Positions 33,500 through 42,621 of a stretch of DNA of 64,000 nt are shown one piece after another (positions within the stretch are counted from its first letter, which is position 1; the number at the start of each line of letters is the position of its first letter). The notes beneath the pieces are model-generated. The model saw only the letters and a program-made list of their open reading frames with translations, ran no database searches and was not told the origin of the DNA. This DNA is from UBA1952 sp965246855 (GTDB lineage Bacteria; Bacteroidota; Bacteroidia; Chitinophagales; Chitinophagaceae), in the NCBI GenBank assembly GCA_965246855.1, contig CBDFFP010000008.1, forward strand, positions 1-64,000. The letters are read 5' to 3'. A program made the translations under genes and the position numbers.

Positions 33500-33683
33500 G
33501 GTTACTAGTGATTAGTGGTGAGTGATAAATGATTAATGGAGCGTGGTAAAGGAGGAATTACGTTCCCCTTGCAATACTACAACCGACAACGAGGGCAGGA
33601 CGAGTAATTGACGTGCAGAATTCAGCTATTCCACCATTGAGAAAGCGCATTTCCACATTTTCCCATTCCCCACATTACCGCAT

Positions 33684-33691
33684 TACTTTCG
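33684..33691 (+). promoter_or_regulatory. TAnnTTTG-like element for the HMG-CoA lyase gene
   Basis: TACTTTCG ending four bases before ATG 33696, one mismatch to the consensus. Confidence 0.45.
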
Positions 33692-33695
33692 TCCC

Positions 33696-34556
33696 ATGAA
33701 CGCTTCGCTTCAAATAGTAGAATGCCCGCGCGACGCCATGCAGGGCTGGGCGCATTTCATCCCGACGGAAGAAAAGATTACCTACCTCAACAAGCTTTTG
33801 CGCTGCGGTTTCCCTATTCTGGACTGCGGCTCTTTTGTTTCCCCCAAAGCCATTCCGCAGATGCGCGACACGGCAGAAGTGCTTTCCCAAATAGACACCG
33901 GAAACAGCGCCACCAAACTGCTGGTGATCGTCGCCAACCGGCGCGGAATGGAAGAAGCGGCAGCAGTAGAGAAAGTGCATTATCTGGGTTTTCCGCTCTC
34001 TGTCTCCGAAACCTTTCAGCAGCGCAATACCAACAAAAGCATTGCCGAAGCGATGGACGACGTAAAGGCCATGCAGGAACTGTGTGAGGCGAACGGAAAA
34101 GAAGCAATGGTATATCTCTCCATGGGCTTTGGTAATCCTTACGGCGACCCGTATTCCCCCCAATATGTAGCAGAGCAGGCGGCCAATCTTGCCGCGCTGG
34201 GCGTGAAAAACATCTCCCTTGCTGACACCGTAGGCGTAGCGCAAACCGAAACGATTACCGCGCTTTTTGAGCAGTTGATTCCCCAATTCCCCAACGTGGT
34301 TTTCTCCGCGCATTTCCATGCTACCCCTACCGACTGGCAATCCAAAGTAGAAGCCGCGTGGGCCGCAGGTTGTCGCCGCTTTGACAGCGCTATTGGCGGC
34401 ATCGGCGGCTGCCCCATGGCGAAAGATGAACTGGTAGGCAACCTGGCGACGGAAAATCTCTTGCGCTGGACAGAAGAAAAAGGCATTGAAACAGGAATAG
34501 ATAAAGGTGCTTTCAGCGAAGCGGCTAATGCGGCGCGGATGGTTTTCGTGTCGTGA
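33696..34556 (+). CDS. Hydroxymethylglutaryl-CoA lyase
   Basis: TIM-barrel enzyme cleaving HMG-CoA to acetyl-CoA and acetoacetate, the last step of leucine breakdown. 286 aa. The lyase signature GGIGGCP is at 234-240 with catalytic Cys239. Metal ligands include HFH at 206-208 and the N-terminal region ILDCGSFVSPKAIPQM. The canonical IVEVGPRDG start is altered here to IVECPRDAMQGW, so residues usually quoted there shift, but the pattern is common in Bacteroidota homologues. It sits 41 bases upstream of panB, probably by co-transcription rather than by shared pathway. Confidence 0.88.
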   Translation: MNASLQIVECPRDAMQGWAHFIPTEEKITYLNKLLRCGFPILDCGSFVSPKAIPQMRDTAEVLSQIDTGNSATKLLVIVANRRGMEEAAAVEKVHYLGFPLSVSETFQQRNTNKSIAEAMDDVKAMQELCEANGKEAMVYLSMGFGNPYGDPYSPQYVAEQAANLAALGVKNISLADTVGVAQTETITALFEQLIPQFPNVVFSAHFHATPTDWQSKVEAAWAAGCRRFDSAIGGIGGCPMAKDELVGNLATENLLRWTEEKGIETGIDKGAFSEAANAARMVFVS

Positions 34557-34597
34557 ATGTCTGTTCCATTAACCACTAATCATTAACCATTAGCTCC

Positions 34598-35413
34598 ATG
34601 TCTGTCCACAGCGAAATCAAAAAAGTAACCACCCACACACTGCAAGCGATGAAGAAGCGCGGCGAGCCAATTTCTATGCTCACCGCCTACGACTTCTCTA
34701 TGGCGCGCGTGCTGGACGATGCCGGTATTGACGTGCTGCTGGTGGGCGACTCGGCATCCAACGTGATGGCCGGCCATGAAACCACGCTACCCATCACGCT
34801 TGACCAGATGATCTACCACGCGCAAAGCGTGGTGCGGGCCGTGAATCGCGCACTCGTGGTGGTGGATTTGCCCTTCGGCTCCTATCAGGGCGATTCCAAG
34901 CAGGCGCTGCATTCGGCTATCCGCATCATGAAGGAATCCGGCGCGCACGCGATCAAATTGGAGGGTGGGGCAGAAGTGGAAGACAGCATCCGGCGCATCA
35001 TCTCCGCAGGCGTTCCGGTGATGGGACATCTGGGCCTTACGCCGCAAAGCATCTATCAGTTCGGGACCTATTCGGTGCGGGCAAAGGAAGAAGCGGAAGC
35101 GGCGCTGCTGGTAGAGAATGCGGCGTTGTTGGAGAAAGCAGGTTGCTTTTCGGTGGTGCTAGAAAAGATTCCGGCAGCATTGGGCACTAAGGTGGCACAG
35201 TCGGTTTCCATTCCCATTATCGGCATTGGCGCGGGTGGTGGTGTGGACGGACAAGTGCTGGTCATCCACGATTTGCTGGGTATCACCAAAGGCTTCTCGC
35301 CTCGCTTTCTGCGCCGCTATCTGGACTTGTATGAAGAGATGAAAGGTGCAGTAGAACATTACATCAAGGACGTAAAGAGCAAGGACTTTCCAAGTGCGGA
35401 AGAGCAGTATTGA
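34598..35413 (+). CDS. panB: 3-methyl-2-oxobutanoate hydroxymethyltransferase
   Basis: Transfers a one-carbon unit from methylene-tetrahydrofolate to ketoisovalerate, giving ketopantoate for coenzyme A synthesis. 271 aa decamer-forming TIM barrel. Signatures are ISMLTAYDFSMARVLDDAG, LLVGDSASNVMAGHETTLPI with the metal aspartate, DLPFGSYQ, and the second metal site with AIKLEGGAEV. The near-C-terminal IPIIGIGAGGGVDGQVLV is intact. Followed by a terminator. Confidence 0.95.
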   Translation: MSVHSEIKKVTTHTLQAMKKRGEPISMLTAYDFSMARVLDDAGIDVLLVGDSASNVMAGHETTLPITLDQMIYHAQSVVRAVNRALVVVDLPFGSYQGDSKQALHSAIRIMKESGAHAIKLEGGAEVEDSIRRIISAGVPVMGHLGLTPQSIYQFGTYSVRAKEEAEAALLVENAALLEKAGCFSVVLEKIPAALGTKVAQSVSIPIIGIGAGGGVDGQVLVIHDLLGITKGFSPRFLRRYLDLYEEMKGAVEHYIKDVKSKDFPSAEEQY

Positions 35414-35446
35414 GTTAGGCGTTTGATGTTGGCACAAAAACAAAAC

Positions 35447-35476
35447 ACCCGTCCGGTTTTGGAAAACCAGACGGGT
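35447..35476. terminator. Terminator between convergent panB and OmpA genes
   Basis: ACCCGTCCGGTTTT at 35447-35460 pairs with 35463-35476 (one G-T pair), with an A-rich left flank; the T run on the right is weak. Confidence 0.65.
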
Positions 35477-35530
35477 ATCTCTGTAAAAGGTGTTTGCAGA
35501 TTAGAATACCTAACCTGTAGCGCCTGACAC

Positions 35531-36151
35531 TTACGCTTTGTGCGCTACGATTTTCACGCGGCGGTCGGCTGCGTTAGCGCCGCCTGAAGCAGCAGCTTCG
35601 CCCATCGCGCTGATAGTTACTTTCTCGGCATTAAGGCCGTCAGCCATCAGTTGTGCACGAACGGCGTCGGCACGCTTCTTAGAAAGCTCTTGGTTGGCAT
35701 CGGCTGCACCAGTAGCATCAGTGAACCCGATGATGCGGATGTCAGCCTCTTTGTAGCGTTGGTTGATGGAGCCTGCAACAGACTTCAGTTTCGTTTTCGC
35801 GGCGGGCGTCAGCGATGCAGAGCCGGTTGCGAAAAGCAAATCCTGACCGAGGCTGTAGATACCGTAACGGTCGTTGCCACGCACCTCAATGTCTTTGTCG
35901 CCGATTTCTTTCCAGTCGGTAACTACCGGGCTACGGAAGTCCACGTCGTCCCATGCGTCGGCTACTTTGTCGCCTGCGCGGTTCATTTTGTTTCCGGCAC
36001 TATCGGCAAGGTCAGCAGCAGTTGGGTCGCCGTTGCGCATCAGTACACCGGTGTCTTCGCCCACTTTCGCTTCTTCAGCGGGCGTGGAGTTGCGGCAAGC
36101 GGTGAAGGTCAGCGCGAGAAGTGCGGCTGGAATCAGGAGGGTCTTTTTCAT
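35531..36151 (-). CDS. OmpA-family lipoprotein
   Basis: 206 aa. Signal peptide with lipobox LTFTAC at 14-19. A linker (AAADLADSAGNKMNRAGDKVADAW-like) leads to a C-terminal OmpA/MotB peptidoglycan-binding domain from about 100: GQDLLFATGSASLTPAAK, RIIGFTDATGAADANQELSK, RADAVRAQL, and ADRRVKI with the arginine that contacts diaminopimelate. It tethers the outer membrane to the cell wall, in the Pal manner. It is followed on the same strand, upstream, by a glycine-zipper protein. Confidence 0.9.
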   Translation of the reverse strand: MKKTLLIPAALLALTFTACRNSTPAEEAKVGEDTGVLMRNGDPTAADLADSAGNKMNRAGDKVADAWDDVDFRSPVVTDWKEIGDKDIEVRGNDRYGIYSLGQDLLFATGSASLTPAAKTKLKSVAGSINQRYKEADIRIIGFTDATGAADANQELSKKRADAVRAQLMADGLNAEKVTISAMGEAAASGGANAADRRVKIVAHKA

Positions 36152-36260
36152 GGGAGAGAAAATTTTTAGGAAAGAAGAGAAGAAAGAAAAAATGCGGACG
36201 GTATGAAGTCATCCGCCCGCATTTTGTGTTGGGTAATTTCAGCTTAAAGATAGCCGGATA

Positions 36261-36824
36261 CTAGCGATGAATTTCGCGTCCGTTGGCAGCGCGCCATTCG
36301 TTCTCAAAGTAGTCGGCGTCTTCAGCGTTGCGGGGTTTTACGCCCATTACGATGTGACCTTCCTTCACGCCGCTTTCATACACTTTAGCGCGGTCTTCAG
36401 GAATGCCTGCGCCTACGAGGCCACCAAGAAGGCCGCCTGTCAATCCGCCTGCACCTGCACCGGCAAGAGCGCCTGCCAGCGGGCCAGCTACTACAAGGCC
36501 GAGACCTGGCAGCAAGAGGTTGGTTCCCAGCGCAGCAACTGCGCCTACGATAGCACCCAGTGTTCCGCCGATGGCAGAGCCGGTTCCGGCTTTTTCCATA
36601 GCCTTGTTGCCCAGTTCAGTTTCTACATGGCCATCTGTGTTAACGAAGTGGCGGTCGCGGGCTTCGTCGCTCATCACCACGTTGATGTCGTCAGCGGCAT
36701 AGCCACGGGAAGTGAGGGAGCTGTAAGCGCGTTCAGCGCTTGTGCGGTCTGCAAACATACCCGTCATGTGGCTGTCGGGATTGTAGGACGTTTGTGTGGT
36801 TGTGGTTTGGTGTGTGGTTTCCAT
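36261..36824 (-). CDS. General-stress-like protein with glycine-zipper hairpin
   Basis: 187 aa. After a Thr-rich N-terminus comes a ferredoxin-like segment (MTGMFADRTSAERAYSSLTS, RGYAADDINVVMSDEAR) as in the general stress protein 17M/YflT family. A long small-residue zipper at 80-155 (GSAIGGTLGAIVGAVAALG, GLTGGLLGGLVGAGIPED) could insert in a membrane or self-associate. The C-terminal YESGVKEGHIVMGVKPRN repeats the family's second half. Probably stress-induced; function unproven. Confidence 0.8.
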   Translation of the reverse strand: METTHQTTTTQTSYNPDSHMTGMFADRTSAERAYSSLTSRGYAADDINVVMSDEARDRHFVNTDGHVETELGNKAMEKAGTGSAIGGTLGAIVGAVAALGTNLLLPGLGLVVAGPLAGALAGAGAGGLTGGLLGGLVGAGIPEDRAKVYESGVKEGHIVMGVKPRNAEDADYFENEWRAANGREIHR

Positions 36825-36995
36825 GATGGGAGAAATTGGGGGTGAATAAAAAAAGATGGTTCGGTTTTCCTCCTTAAAATGATTGTGCCAGCTTTAGCGG
36901 TCGGGGTGAAAAATCTTTCCACAGAACAGAAGAATGATGTTCACAAAGAGTGATTGCCATCTACCCCTTCTCCGGGCGGGAGGGTTTTCGCGCTA

Positions 36996-37073
36996 GGGAT
37001 AGGAGCGGATATCCTTTTTGCTGCGTGGGCCTTTTTGTGCGGTGGGGCAAAAAGATAGCAGCGGATAGCCCGG
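36996..37073. repeat. GGATAGNAGCGGATA paired motif
   Basis: Two direct half-sites, GGATAGGAGCGGATA from 36998 and GATAGCAGCGGATAG from 37054, flank an inverted pair CTTTTTGC / GCAAAAAG that can form a stem. The arrangement resembles a repeat I recall from intergenic regions of other Bacteroidota, of unknown role. It lies in the 381-bp gap 36825-37205 that has no gene; the rest holds nothing else I can name. Confidence 0.55.
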
Positions 37074-37205
37074 GCCGAAGGCAGCGCCCGGATCATAGGT
37101 CATAAGCCATGGGTCATGCGACTCTGTGATAAATCCTAAAGAAGCTCCACAAAAAAGCGCCGCCCGAAAACAGACGACGCTTTGTTACAAAAGACTTTCT
37201 TTTAT

Positions 37206-38177
37206 CTACATCCGGTGCCGCTTGTTAAAGCGCGGGCTAACGACCAGTTCTTTGGAGCCGGGTGTGTATTTGTAAAAACCTTCGCCGCTTTTTACGCCCA
37301 GGTAGCCTGCCTGCACCATGTTGGCCAGCAGGGTTGCGGGTGCGTATTTCGTAGCGCCAAAGCCCATGTGAAGGACGTGCATGATGTTGTAGCAAGTGTC
37401 CAGTCCAATGAAATCAGCAAGCTGCAACGGCCCCATCGGGTGGGCCATGCCGAGGCGCATAATGGTGTCGATTTCTTCCACACCGGCCACGCCTTCCTGC
37501 AAAGCCGTAATGGCTTCGTTAATCATCGGCATTAGGATGCGGTTGGAGATAAAGCCTGGGTAATCAGCAACCACAGCAGGCTCTTTGCCGAGGAAAAGGC
37601 TCAATTCGTGTACCGTCTGCGTTACGGCTTCTTCGGTAGCATAGCCGTTGATGATTTCCACCAGCTTCATCACCGGAACGGGATTGAAGAAGTGCATCCC
37701 GATGATTTTTCCGGGGCGCGATGTGTAAGAGCCGATACGAGTAATGGAGATGGAAGACGTGTTGGTGGCCAGAATGGTATGCTCCGGGCAAAGCTTGTCC
37801 AACTGCTGAAAGATTTTTACTTTCAGGTCAATGTTTTCCGTTGCCGCTTCAATCACAAGGTCGGCATCCTGTACAGCTTCCGCTGTGTCGGTGAAGGTTT
37901 TGATGCGGCCCATGGCGGCGACTTTGTCGTCTTCCGAAAGCGCATTTTTGGCAATCTGCCGGTCCATGTTTTTGCCGATGGTGGCCAGTGCTTTGTCAAG
38001 CGCAAGCTGGTTAATGTCCATCAGGTGAACGTCAAAACCTTTCTGGGCGAAGAGGTGACAAATGCCATTCCCCATCGTGCCGGAGCCGATGATGGTTACG
38101 GTTTTGATGGAAGAAGACGGAGTCGTGTTTTCCTGAGTTTCCGGCGCGGTCATGGTGTCGGCGGTGTTTTGAGCCAT
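37206..38177 (-). CDS. 3-hydroxyacyl-CoA (3-hydroxybutyryl-CoA) dehydrogenase
   Basis: 323 aa from the ATG at 38177. Oxidises 3-hydroxyacyl-CoA with NAD in fatty-acid or butanoate metabolism. Rossmann motif VTIIGSGTMGNGICH, catalytic signature IGMHFFNPVPVMKLVEII with the active-site histidine, then YPGFISNRILMPMINEA. The length fits single-domain dehydrogenases of the HbdA/FadB2 type. The extra N-terminal 25 residues (AQNTADTMTAPETQEN) are low-complexity. The start at 38216 is rejected because the TAnnTTTG element overlaps it. Confidence 0.92.
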   Translation of the reverse strand: MAQNTADTMTAPETQENTTPSSSIKTVTIIGSGTMGNGICHLFAQKGFDVHLMDINQLALDKALATIGKNMDRQIAKNALSEDDKVAAMGRIKTFTDTAEAVQDADLVIEAATENIDLKVKIFQQLDKLCPEHTILATNTSSISITRIGSYTSRPGKIIGMHFFNPVPVMKLVEIINGYATEEAVTQTVHELSLFLGKEPAVVADYPGFISNRILMPMINEAITALQEGVAGVEEIDTIMRLGMAHPMGPLQLADFIGLDTCYNIMHVLHMGFGATKYAPATLLANMVQAGYLGVKSGEGFYKYTPGSKELVVSPRFNKRHRM

Positions 38178-38213
38178 TTTGTGGGGGAAAAGAATGAAGT
38201 TTTGAAAGGGCTT

Positions 38214-38221
38214 CAAAGATA
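38214..38221 (-). promoter_or_regulatory. TAnnTTTG -7 element for the dehydrogenase
   Basis: CAAAGATA on plus, TATCTTTG on minus, 36 bases before the start at 38177. Confidence 0.55.
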
Positions 38222-38329
38222 AGCGACGGGCTTTAGGGTTTGGCTTCTTCTAAACCCATAAGCTTCCTGAAACCTTATGGGTTTCGCCGTGTTCTCTATG
38301 GCAATCCGAAAGGCTTCCCGGCGCGGTTT

Positions 38330-38337
38330 TAGCTTTG
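38330..38337 (+). promoter_or_regulatory. TAnnTTTG -7 element for the transglutaminase gene
   Basis: TAGCTTTG, 30 bases before ATG 38368. Shares the 190-bp gap with the divergent dehydrogenase promoter. Confidence 0.55.
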
Positions 38338-38367
38338 TCGGAAACGCTTCTCCGGCTTTCTCTTTCC

Positions 38368-41031
38368 ATGTCTTCGCCGCTTCCCGATGTGCCCCTTAAA
38401 AGGCTGCTTCCGCTTATTGTTCTGTTCCTGATTCTGCCGGTGGCGGCGATGGGCTATTATGTGCTGCTTTTGCTCAACGCCTATTTCGGCGTGTTGCAGT
38501 CGGGAGCTGGGATTCTCAGCGAGGTGCGGGTAAATATGAGCGCCCTGATGCAAACCGTTGCCTTCGGTGGCGGGATGGTGGTGGCGGCGACTTTCTACAG
38601 CTTCCGGTTTCGGTTTTTGCTGCCTGCGGCGCTGCTGTTTTTCGGATTGTACGCGGCCTATGGACTCGTGCAGCATTTCGCCATCGGGGAATTTGACGGC
38701 TTCTTCCTCTCTGTGGCTTTTCTGACCTATGGTGTCTTGTTTGCGCTGGGATGGATCGTGGGTTGGGGCTTTGTGCGCTGGCGTTATTGGCACATGCTCG
38801 TCGCCGCGCTTTTCCTGTTAGCAGGCATTCTCACCGTCGTTCATTTCTCCGAAAAAACCTACGAAAACCTTGTACGGCAGGCACTGCCCCTGACGCTCGC
38901 GGCGGTGTACCTCGTCTTCATAGGCGAGCAGATTTACCGGAAGGAAGAAAGCGGCGCGGCGTTGTGGAAAGGTGCGCTTCGGCGGCTGGCTGTTTTCGTG
39001 CTTTTGCTGGGCGGCCTTTCGCTGGCAGCCATAGCAATTTTCCGGCCCAAAATCACCCAGACGATTGCGAAGATCACGGGCGAGAATGGGAAGGGCGAAA
39101 AGGAGAAAGGCATGGTGAAAGAAGACAAAAGCGGCGCGATGAGCCTGAAAAATTCCATGACCCCGCAAGCTGGTTTTAAGCGTAGCAAGGAACTGGTTTT
39201 TGCCGCCCACATCAACAACTTTTTCCCCGGAACCAAATTCCCCAATCCGCTGTACCTCACCTCTTTTTACTACAGCAAGTTTGACTCGGAAACAGAGACA
39301 TTTGAGCGCGACAGCCTTCTTCCCGAAAGCGATTTGTTCCAGCCGGATTTGAATAATGTCCCGCTTTTCCGCACCCTTACCGACAGCGTCATTTATCGCC
39401 GCCAAAAGCGCCACGAGCTGATGAAGGATGTGGAGATTGAGGTGTATAGCAAACGGTTGAGTAAAAGCAATTTTCTGGCGCCGCACATTGGTTATTGGGT
39501 GCAGCCCATCACGGTGGAAGAGGATTTTAAGGACGAGTTTTCCTTTGCCTACCGTTCTCACAGTCTCAGCAGCGAGCTGAACTCCGCCTATTTTGTCTAT
39601 AACGTCAATGCGGAAAAGAACCCGGAAATCGCGCAGTTTCAGGAAGACCGTTTTACCACTTTGCGGAAGGAAAAGAAAGTGCCGATAGCCGACAATTTCC
39701 GGCGCTACTACACCACCGTTCCTGCCGACCCCAAATGGAACCAAATCCGGGATTTGGCGCAGCAGTTGAGCGCCGGAAAGAAAACCACGATTGACAAAGT
39801 GCTGACCATCCGTGATTTCTTCACGGCCAAAGACGCCGCCGGAAATCCCACGTTCCAATACTCCGACAACCCCGGCATTCCTGATATTCCATCTGCTTCT
39901 CGGCTCTCGTATTTCCTTTTTGAAAACCGCAAAGGCTATTGCGCGTATTACGCCGGAGCCACGCTTTTTCTCTTGCGCTTTATGGGCATTCCCAGCCGAA
40001 TTGCTGTAGGCTATCTCACGGTGGACCGGAGCGGCGGGAAGAACGAAGGCTGGTATTGGTACTACGCCGACCAAGCCCATGCCTGGGTGCAGGTCTATTT
40101 TCCGGGCTATGGCTGGCTGGACTTTGACACCACCGTAGGCAATAGCGAAGCGCAGGAAAGTCCGCAACCCGACGGTACGCCGCCGATGCAGCCGCCCAAA
40201 GCCATTCTGGCGATTGATGGACTTGTGGAAAGCGTGGATACCGCGACGGGCGTTATTTCCCTACGAACCACCGGCCTTACGTACAAAGACCAGCCGCTGA
40301 CCGTAACCGCAAACCTATCCGCGCTGCTGAACGGCAAGGCCGCATCTATCCGGCAAGACACGCTGCGACGAATGCTGCGCGACATCCACAAAGACGATAC
40401 ACTGACCGGCGTAGCCTACCGCGATATTTTCAAGGTGGAAAAGCCGCAGAATGCCACTGCTTTTTTGGCGAAAGCGCCGCGTCCACTGCCGGTGGATGAG
40501 CTTTACCTGAAGCCGAAAGTTTCCACCAAGAACATTCCTCAAAATCCCAAGACCGCTCCGGCGATTGCGAGCAACAAAGTGTGGTGGATCGTGGGCGGCG
40601 CGCTGCTTCTGCTTTCCTTGATTGCGCTTTGGCTGGCCGTTCCGCGCTTGCTGTTGCGCTACCTGAAAAAGAAGATTTCCACTGCTACCGATGACCGCCA
40701 AAAAGTGTATTGGGCGGCGCGCGCAGCGCGCTACCGGCTGGGGTTGCAGGGCTTGGAAAAGAGTGGCTCTTTTGAGGATTTCTCCACGCACGCTGACGCC
40801 GCTTTGAACGCTCATGTGTTCCGCGATTTCAACTGCGTGTACCAGAAAGTACGCTTCTCGCCGCGCCCGCTTTCGGAAGCGGAAAATGCGGTGGTGGAAG
40901 GTTTTTATCCAGCAGTGGAAGCGGCTGTGAAACAGCAATTCACGCCTAAGCAAATCCGCCTTGCATTGCTACAGCCGGGTAGAGCAGTGGCTGTTTTTCA
41001 GGGGCAAAAGCCAGAAACGAAGCGCCAATAG
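38368..41031 (+). CDS. Membrane-anchored transglutaminase-like protease (TgpA type)
   Basis: 887 aa from ATG 38368. About six N-terminal membrane segments lead to a large extracytoplasmic domain with a transglutaminase-like fold. The catalytic triad is visible: C525 in KGYCAYYAG, H571 in AHAWVQVYFPGYG, and D585 in GWLDFDTT. One more membrane helix (VWWIVGGALLLLSLIALWLAV) precedes a cytoplasmic tail of about 110 residues. This matches the TgpA/transglut_core arrangement, whose members probably cleave or remodel periplasmic proteins. The usual MoxR and DUF58 genes are not adjacent. A TTG start at 38335 is rejected because it sits inside the promoter motif. Confidence 0.85.
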   Translation: MSSPLPDVPLKRLLPLIVLFLILPVAAMGYYVLLLLNAYFGVLQSGAGILSEVRVNMSALMQTVAFGGGMVVAATFYSFRFRFLLPAALLFFGLYAAYGLVQHFAIGEFDGFFLSVAFLTYGVLFALGWIVGWGFVRWRYWHMLVAALFLLAGILTVVHFSEKTYENLVRQALPLTLAAVYLVFIGEQIYRKEESGAALWKGALRRLAVFVLLLGGLSLAAIAIFRPKITQTIAKITGENGKGEKEKGMVKEDKSGAMSLKNSMTPQAGFKRSKELVFAAHINNFFPGTKFPNPLYLTSFYYSKFDSETETFERDSLLPESDLFQPDLNNVPLFRTLTDSVIYRRQKRHELMKDVEIEVYSKRLSKSNFLAPHIGYWVQPITVEEDFKDEFSFAYRSHSLSSELNSAYFVYNVNAEKNPEIAQFQEDRFTTLRKEKKVPIADNFRRYYTTVPADPKWNQIRDLAQQLSAGKKTTIDKVLTIRDFFTAKDAAGNPTFQYSDNPGIPDIPSASRLSYFLFENRKGYCAYYAGATLFLLRFMGIPSRIAVGYLTVDRSGGKNEGWYWYYADQAHAWVQVYFPGYGWLDFDTTVGNSEAQESPQPDGTPPMQPPKAILAIDGLVESVDTATGVISLRTTGLTYKDQPLTVTANLSALLNGKAASIRQDTLRRMLRDIHKDDTLTGVAYRDIFKVEKPQNATAFLAKAPRPLPVDELYLKPKVSTKNIPQNPKTAPAIASNKVWWIVGGALLLLSLIALWLAVPRLLLRYLKKKISTATDDRQKVYWAARAARYRLGLQGLEKSGSFEDFSTHADAALNAHVFRDFNCVYQKVRFSPRPLSEAENAVVEGFYPAVEAAVKQQFTPKQIRLALLQPGRAVAVFQGQKPETKRQ

Positions 41032-41051
41032 ATTATGACCCATGACTCACG

Positions 41052-41702
41052 TCACGTTCCGGGCTTCACCAGCGCCGCCGCCGCGCTTTGCTGCGACTGA
41101 TAGCGGTAATAATTGTTGGTTTCCAGTTCCCGCACGACGGCTTCAATATCACGGTCTCGGTCTGCCGGGTCGTATTCCCGCTTCAAATTATTGTTAAACA
41201 GCAGGGCCACCGATTGAAACACAAACGCACTAAATCCGCCCTTGAACTCCTTGATAATATGGAAACACGGACGGCCTGTTTGCCGTGAAATAAGTTTTAC
41301 TAAAATCTGCCCTTCGCTAATCGTGAAATTGCTCAGTTCGCCTTTAAAACGTTTGTTCAGTCGCGCCTCCAGGTCTTTCAGATACGCTTTGCGTACCTTC
41401 TTGTCATCGCCGATTTGAACCAGCTTTTCATCCACACCTTTCAGGAGTTCGCCCGCCGTCACGGCATAAGGATAGACCTTGTAAACCCGCTGTTTCAAGC
41501 GGTTCCATTCCATTCGCTGCTTCGCCAGGTGGTGCGGCATTTTTGCCCATACTTCCACCTCGTTCAAGTACATGGATGGAATCGTATCTCGACCCACAAT
41601 TTCTCCTCCCACCAAGATTGTATTTCCGCCTTCTTTTTCCTGCGCAAAAGCGCCCGCCCCATTAAGCAGTAGCACTAAAAAGAAGGGAATGATTTTTGGC
41701 AC
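41052..41702 (-). CDS. DUF4294 secreted protein
   Basis: 216 aa from GTG 41702, which begins a clear signal peptide (PKIIPFFLVLLLNGAGAFAQ). The DUF4294 core covers YLNEVEVWAKMPHHLAKQRM, KVYPYAVTAGELLKGVDEKL, ARLNKRFKGELSNFTISEGQ, LVKLISRQTGRPCFHIIKEF and LFNNNLKREYDP. The family is almost confined to Bacteroidota and has no assigned function; it is probably periplasmic. Longer in-frame starts to 41825 would add a non-conserved region. Confidence 0.88.
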   Translation of the reverse strand: MPKIIPFFLVLLLNGAGAFAQEKEGGNTILVGGEIVGRDTIPSMYLNEVEVWAKMPHHLAKQRMEWNRLKQRVYKVYPYAVTAGELLKGVDEKLVQIGDDKKVRKAYLKDLEARLNKRFKGELSNFTISEGQILVKLISRQTGRPCFHIIKEFKGGFSAFVFQSVALLFNNNLKREYDPADRDRDIEAVVRELETNNYYRYQSQQSAAAALVKPGT

Positions 41703-41779
41703 AGAGACGACGTAGGACTCTTCTAAGTTAAAGCCGTTTAGTGGAAAAAGTAACCTTCTTGAAAACGCTAATTTTGTCC

Positions 41780-42013
41780 ATGGATTTTTTTGAGAGAAAA
41801 GCACTGACTCTGCTGGTGCTGGCAATCGTTTTGACTGCTGCGTCGTGTCAAAAAGAAAAAACCAACTTCACTGATAGCGAACTTCGCCATCGCTCCGATT
41901 CTGTGGTGCAGGAAAATACCGAGCTGCTGCGCAAACAGTTTGACGAAGACCTAGACCGCCGCCTGAGCATTGAAGTGCGCCCGCTGGCGGATTCTTTCCT
42001 GAAGAAGAAATAG
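41780..42013 (+). CDS. Small lipoprotein of unknown function
   Basis: 77 aa from ATG 41780 (MDFFERKALTLLVLAIVLTA). The lipobox is AASC at about 20-23. The mature part is charged and probably a coiled coil (SDSVVQENTELLRKQFDEDL). No family recognised. Divergent from the DUF4294 gene and 35 bases upstream of the DCC gene, so it may be co-transcribed with it. Confidence 0.6.
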   Translation: MDFFERKALTLLVLAIVLTAASCQKEKTNFTDSELRHRSDSVVQENTELLRKQFDEDLDRRLSIEVRPLADSFLKKK

Positions 42014-42048
42014 GAATGTTGCGGCGCAGTTTTTAAACACTTCTCAAC

Positions 42049-42504
42049 GTGAAACAGGCGATTATTCTCTACGACGGCTACTGCAATCTCTGCGCCAAAA
42101 CGGTGCACTACATCCTGCGCCACGACCGCAAAAAACGATTCCGGTTTTCGCCGCTGCAATCGCCCTTTGGGGCTACCGTTCAGGGCCGCCTAAAAGCGCG
42201 CTACGGTGCGGTTCCCGACAGTGTAGTGCTCGTTTTAGACAACAAGGTTTATGTCCGCTCCGACGCTATTCTGCGCATTGCTGCTATCATTGGTGGCGTG
42301 TGGTATCTCTTAATGCCGCTGTGGATTTTGCCGCGCAAAGTGCGCAATGCGCTTTATGACCTTTTTGCCCGCAAACGCTACCGTTGGTTCGGACAGCGTG
42401 AGACGTGTTATTTGCCGCGGGCAAACGGCAGCACTTCCCGCTTCCTTACCCAAGAGGAAGATGTTCCGCAACTGCGCGCGGCCCCGCAGAGCGCCGACTT
42501 TTAA
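42049..42504 (+). CDS. DCC-family thiol-disulfide oxidoreductase-like protein
   Basis: 151 aa from GTG 42049. The thioredoxin-like DCC family (DUF393) is named for the motif DGYCNLC, here D9, C12 and C15, near the N-terminus. A hydrophobic stretch IIGGVWYLLMPLWIL (about 82-96) and RETCYLPR toward the end are usual for the family. Members often sit near membrane and redox proteins; the electron partner is unknown. Confidence 0.88.
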   Translation: MKQAIILYDGYCNLCAKTVHYILRHDRKKRFRFSPLQSPFGATVQGRLKARYGAVPDSVVLVLDNKVYVRSDAILRIAAIIGGVWYLLMPLWILPRKVRNALYDLFARKRYRWFGQRETCYLPRANGSTSRFLTQEEDVPQLRAAPQSADF

Positions 42505-42621
42505 GGACTAAAAGTCGGCTTTAAAGAAGGAAACGGTATTTTTGGGAACTTCCGGCACTGTCAAACCGGACACGTTTCTCTCCTCAAAACAAAGCCTTCA
42601 TCCGCAGCGTTTATCCTTTAA

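Noticed and set aside
41769..41776. TAATTTTG as promoter of the small lipoprotein at 41780
   Set aside because: It fits TAnnTTTG, but ends only three bases before the ATG with no TTG at -33, so transcription would start inside the gene. It was kept out for lack of support.
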